From NCBI GenBank assembly GCA_965372015.1, contig CBDVAP010000042.1, positions 1-20,338 of the forward strand: a stretch of 20,338 nucleotides of DNA. Reading direction: 5' to 3'. The stretch is from JACZSB01 sp965372015. Lineage in GTDB: Bacteria; Fidelibacterota; Marinisomatia; SCGC-AAA003-L08; TS1B11. A program made the position numbers and the translations under genes. This document shows positions 17,916 to 20,338 of this stretch, piece after piece. How positions within the stretch are numbered: the stretch's first letter is position 1; every line of letters begins with the position of its first letter. The notes under the pieces were generated by a model. The model had not been told where the DNA came from. It searched no databases and saw nothing but the letters and a program-made list of their open reading frames with translations.

Positions 17916-17976
17916 AGCGATTCCTTTTATAATTCCCGTAAGTCAATGAACCGGGCGCACGGTACCTAGTGCCGCG

Positions 17977-18978
17977 CTACAAGCCCATGGCGATCTGCCG
18001 GCTGTTCCCGAACGCGGGATGCTGGCCGTAATACAGAGAGGCGGCCATGGCCAGGGCGATAGAGTTCAGCCTGGTGTCGGGCGAATCGGAGCGGCTTAGC
18101 AGCACGATGGGCGCCGTGGCCCCCAGCACCAGCCCCCCGCCCCGGGCTCCACCAATGGACATTAGGGCCTTCACCACAAAATTAACCGCCGTGATATTCG
18201 GCCCCAGGAAAATATCGGTCTGGCCGGCTATGCGGGAATCGATACCCTTACGCTTAGCCGCCTCCGCCGATAGCGCCAGGTCCAGCGCCATAGGGCCCTC
18301 CACGACGCAGTTTCCGAATTCCCCGCGGACCGCCTCCTTGACCAGCACCCGGGCCAGCCTGGTTTCGGGCAGCTTTTCGGTGACGCTTTCCACCAGTGCC
18401 ATGGCCGCCACGTGGGGCACCCGCATATTTAGCGCCCGGCTCAGGTCCAGAGTGTTGCCCAAAATATCCCGCAGCACCGGCAAAGGCTGCTCGATGTTCA
18501 TCCCACCGTCGGCAAACAGCATCAGCCGGCGATAATGGGGGGATTCCACCACCGCCACATGGCTGAGCAACCGCGGCGCTGGCGACTGGCTGATTTCCTC
18601 GGCGCTGTCCGACGGAGTCCTTTGTAAACCGTGTTCAGGGTGCAGCACCGCCTTCAGCAATTCCGCGGTAGTGGTTCGGCCTTTCATCAGCAGGTCGGCG
18701 TCGCCGGAGCGCACCAAGCCCACCGCAGCTTCTGCCGTCTGCCCGGTCTGCGCCTCCACGATCTGGAAGTGAGCGGGGTCTTGGCCCATACTTGTCAGCA
18801 TCATTTCCAGCCGGGCTCGCTCACCGGTCAGTATGGGCTCGATCCAACGGCGTTCCCGGGCGGCGGCCAGGGCGGTCAGCACGATTTCATCATCGGCTGC
18901 GGCTACCGCCAGAGTTAACGGTGGGATATCCTCTAGCCGCTGGTACAACCGCTCGAATGATGTGATCGGGTCAGACAT
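17977..18978 (-). CDS. Phosphate acetyl/butyryltransferase-family protein
   Basis: 333 residues, slightly longer than typical phosphate butyryltransferase (about 300). PTA/PTB-family motifs are seen: DLLMKGRTTTAELLKAVL (96-113), DGGMNI, VEGPMALDLALSAEAAKRKG (226-245), GIDSRIAGQTDIFLGPNI and LGATAPIVLLSRSDS (285-299). Such enzymes swap CoA for phosphate on short acyl groups in the cytosol; the pattern looks more like PTB than PTA, but the substrate is uncertain. Its ATG overlaps the end of a small upstream ORF by 8 nt and lacks a strong Shine-Dalgarno, suggesting coupling. No acetate/butyrate kinase is adjacent; instead the Rossmann protein follows. Confidence 0.92.
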   Translation of the reverse strand: MSDPITSFERLYQRLEDIPPLTLAVAAADDEIVLTALAAARERRWIEPILTGERARLEMMLTSMGQDPAHFQIVEAQTGQTAEAAVGLVRSGDADLLMKGRTTTAELLKAVLHPEHGLQRTPSDSAEEISQSPAPRLLSHVAVVESPHYRRLMLFADGGMNIEQPLPVLRDILGNTLDLSRALNMRVPHVAAMALVESVTEKLPETRLARVLVKEAVRGEFGNCVVEGPMALDLALSAEAAKRKGIDSRIAGQTDIFLGPNITAVNFVVKALMSIGGARGGGLVLGATAPIVLLSRSDSPDTRLNSIALAMAASLYYGQHPAFGNSRQIAMGL

Positions 18979-19240
18979 AACTGCCCGCCGGCCAATCGGT
19001 CGTGAGCATCAAGGACCCGCCACTGGTGATGGTCATATGCACAAATGAGTCAGATCCATTTGCCGGGCCAGTGATCCGTTGACTGAGCCGGAAGGTTGAG
19101 GGACTTGGAGACCAGCGCTGCATCGCCTGAAGTTCGCTAGAATAAACACGGCTCTCCAGCGGGAAATGAATAAGTTTTAGGAATTGATTATCAGTAGCGG
19201 TGACTTCGATGATCAGTTTATCATTACCGCGCGCCTGCAA
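18971..19240 (-). CDS. Small hypothetical protein upstream of and overlapping the acyltransferase gene
   Basis: 89 codons from a TTG at 19240; no ATG is available, and an in-frame TAA lies about 20 codons upstream. The sequence (GNDKLIIEVTATDNQFLKLI, then FPLESRVYSSELQ) has a protein-like mix of hydrophobic and acidic residues, and I recognise no domain. The 8-nt overlap (ATGTCTGA) with the next gene argues that it is translated. No membrane helix or signal peptide. It might be a remnant of a longer gene; the upstream 20 open codons (PAGEAGHRSGDPQ) lie in hairpin-rich DNA. Confidence 0.5.
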   Translation of the reverse strand: MQARGNDKLIIEVTATDNQFLKLIHFPLESRVYSSELQAMQRWSPSPSTFRLSQRITGPANGSDSFVHMTITSGGSLMLTTDWPAGSYV

Positions 19241-19243
19241 TAT

Positions 19244-19336
19244 CTGGGGATCCCCAGAACGGTGTCCGGCCTCCCCAGCCGGACCCCATTACCCGGCAAT
19301 GACCGGCATTACCGGCTGGAAAAGGCGCTATCGCCT
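19244..19336. repeat. Cluster of short palindromes between divergent genes
   Basis: ctggggatccccag (19244-19257) is a perfect 14-bp palindrome. ccggc-ctcccca-gccgg (19266-19282) forms a hairpin, ccggcaatg/accggcatt/accggctgg is a short tandem run, and aggcg-ctat-cgcct (19323-19336) is another hairpin. These lie between a minus-strand operon start and a plus-strand lipoprotein gene. Function unknown; REP-like or regulatory. Confidence 0.55.
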
Positions 19337-19449
19337 CTGGAGCGGCGAATTCTCCTTGTTTGTCCAACCACTGCTATCTAAACTATACCAGCCTTTATTA
19401 TGTGACGCCTTAAAGCTGTATAAAATCCAGACCTAACGAGGATATTGAG

Positions 19450-20178
19450 ATGAACAAATCTGTTCTCTGTCTATTTGCATCCTTACTATTCCTAACCGGC
19501 TGCGAGCCAGATTTCATCCTCCAGCAGGAAGCCGGTGTAGTCACCGGGCGTATATATCCCTTAGGCACCGCAGCCACGGTGGGCCTGTACCTGGGTGTGG
19601 TTTCCAAGGTGACCGAAACCACAACCGTGGACGACGGCACCTTCCGCATTGAGGATGTGCAACCGGGCAACTATTACCTTAAGGCCAAGGCCGATGGCTA
19701 CGGGACAACAGAAATCAGTGATATCGAAATCGCGGCCGGCTCCGTAACGGATGTAGGAGAGATCAAATTATCAGTATATCCCTGGCCGATCACCGACATC
19801 AATATTCAGGAAGGCGCCAGCATGCCATTCGACGGTGGCATCAGGATTTATTTTGATCAAGTAATGGCCATTGAGACAATTGATGGCGCGATCACGATTG
19901 AGCCCGAGGTTGAAAATTTAGAGTTTGATTTTGGATACTACCTTGGTGGCGGGAATGTCTATAACCGTTTTGGTATCGATATACACGGAGACTGGGGCTA
20001 TAATACGTCATACACTTTATCAATAGATAAAGGTTTGAAAACCAGCCTTGGCAGAGAACTTGAGTTCACAATAGGCATAGCATTTACTTCAGAACGTTTT
20101 AAGCTAAGTTTTTTCGACCTCCCATACTCAAATGGCAGTTCCGTAAATTTAAAATTCAATGGCATTAAGGAGAAATAA
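19450..20178 (+). CDS. Lipoprotein with regulatory-like beta domain and Ig-like domain
   Basis: 242 residues. A short signal peptide ends in the lipobox LTGC (mature Cys at residue 18), so it is lipid-anchored. Residues about 28-105 form a carboxypeptidase-regulatory-like beta sandwich (GVVTGRIYPLG ... DGTFRIEDVQPGNYYLKAKADGYG). Residues about 115-230 resemble an SbsA/Big_5 Ig-like domain (GASMPFDGGIRIYFDQVMA, then YTLSIDKGLKTSLGREL). AGGA 7 nt before the ATG supports the start. The last third is noticeably more AT-rich than the first part. Ligand unknown; a surface adhesion or polysaccharide role is inference. It shares the regulatory-like domain type with the TonB receptor at 9338-12664. 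Confidence 0.88.
   Translation: MNKSVLCLFASLLFLTGCEPDFILQQEAGVVTGRIYPLGTAATVGLYLGVVSKVTETTTVDDGTFRIEDVQPGNYYLKAKADGYGTTEISDIEIAAGSVTDVGEIKLSVYPWPITDINIQEGASMPFDGGIRIYFDQVMAIETIDGAITIEPEVENLEFDFGYYLGGGNVYNRFGIDIHGDWGYNTSYTLSIDKGLKTSLGRELEFTIGIAFTSERFKLSFFDLPYSNGSSVNLKFNGIKEK
20167..20172 (+). promoter_or_regulatory. Strong Shine-Dalgarno for the reading frame at 20181
   Basis: AAGGAG lies in the last codons of the lipoprotein gene, 8 nt before an ATG at 20181. It shows that the following short reading frame is meant to be translated. Confidence 0.65.
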
Positions 20179-20180
20179 AT

Positions 20181-20338
20181 ATGCCCAAAGTAGTTAACAA
20201 ATACAAAGAAAACCCTAACCCTAAAGCAGTTTAGATTATGAGAGGTCGTAAATATGGTAATCCTTTTCCGATGAAAAATAAATCTCTTGAGGAAAGAAAT
20301 AGAGTTTGTGATGAATTTGAAAAATATGCCCTGTTGCA
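20181..20338 (+). pseudogene. AT-rich reading frame interrupted by one amber codon, truncated at window end
   Basis: From the ATG at 20181 the frame reads MPKVVNKYKENPNPKAV and meets TAG at 20232-20234. The same frame then stays open to the window edge, with a new ATG at 20238 (MRGRKYGNPFPMKNK, then SLEERNRVCDEFEKYALL). A strong Shine-Dalgarno serves the first ATG; the second has almost none. It may be a gene broken by an amber mutation, a 17-residue leader peptide plus a second gene, or a readthrough case. The charged, helix-forming second part looks like the start of a small DNA-binding or mobile-element protein, but I recognise no family. Confidence 0.5.

Overview
The window suggests a Gram-negative bacterium of moderate-to-high G+C. 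It carries a very large TonB-dependent receptor with a carboxypeptidase-regulatory-like N-terminus, a membrane adenylate cyclase/TolB-like/TPR protein, and an outer-membrane-type lipoprotein. This style of gene content is common in the FCB-like candidate phyla (Marinimicrobia, KSB1, Calditrichota relatives). That placement is an inference from gene style; there is no rRNA or tRNA here to settle it.

Layout. (1) 1-748, minus: a partial HD-domain hydrolase and a small cupin. (2) 755-2794, minus: a strikingly AT-rich gene for a 679-residue protein with a winged-helix-like N-terminus, a PIN nuclease domain with all four acidic residues, a coiled coil and two C-terminal membrane helices. It has its own Shine-Dalgarno and a candidate promoter, and it sits like an insertion between the hut genes and the cupin. 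(3) 2878-6872, minus: histidine/urocanate degradation genes hutG-hutU-hutI, tightly coupled (4-nt overlap, then a 6-nt gap). hutH is not in the window. (4) 6967-7836, plus: an SDR oxidoreductase divergent from hutG, converging on dinB (7855-9117, minus). (5) 9338-15155, minus: the TonB-dependent receptor, whose beta-barrel region carries about 13 Asp-rich calcium-loop-like repeats, preceded by the cyclase/TolB/TPR gene. (6) 15156-16211: a repeat-rich region with intergenic hairpin repeats, a frameshifted DUF559 endonuclease and a 95-bp direct repeat that duplicates the 3' end of the next gene. (7) 16212-19240, minus: a small hypothetical ORF, a phosphate acyl(butyryl)transferase-family enzyme and a 567-residue Rossmann protein of unknown function, probably one operon. 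(8) 19450-20338, plus: a lipoprotein with a regulatory-like beta domain and an Ig-like domain, then an AT-rich reading frame with a strong Shine-Dalgarno that is broken by one amber codon and runs off the window.

How the genes work together. HutU, HutI and HutG convert urocanate to glutamate plus formamide, with histidase supplied elsewhere or urocanate imported. The acyltransferase and Rossmann protein probably act in one acyl-phosphate/acyl-CoA-linked pathway whose kinase is not here. The best candidates for undescribed biology are the AT-rich membrane-tethered PIN protein, the acyltransferase/Rossmann pair with its coupled small ORF, and the calcium-loop-rich receptor.
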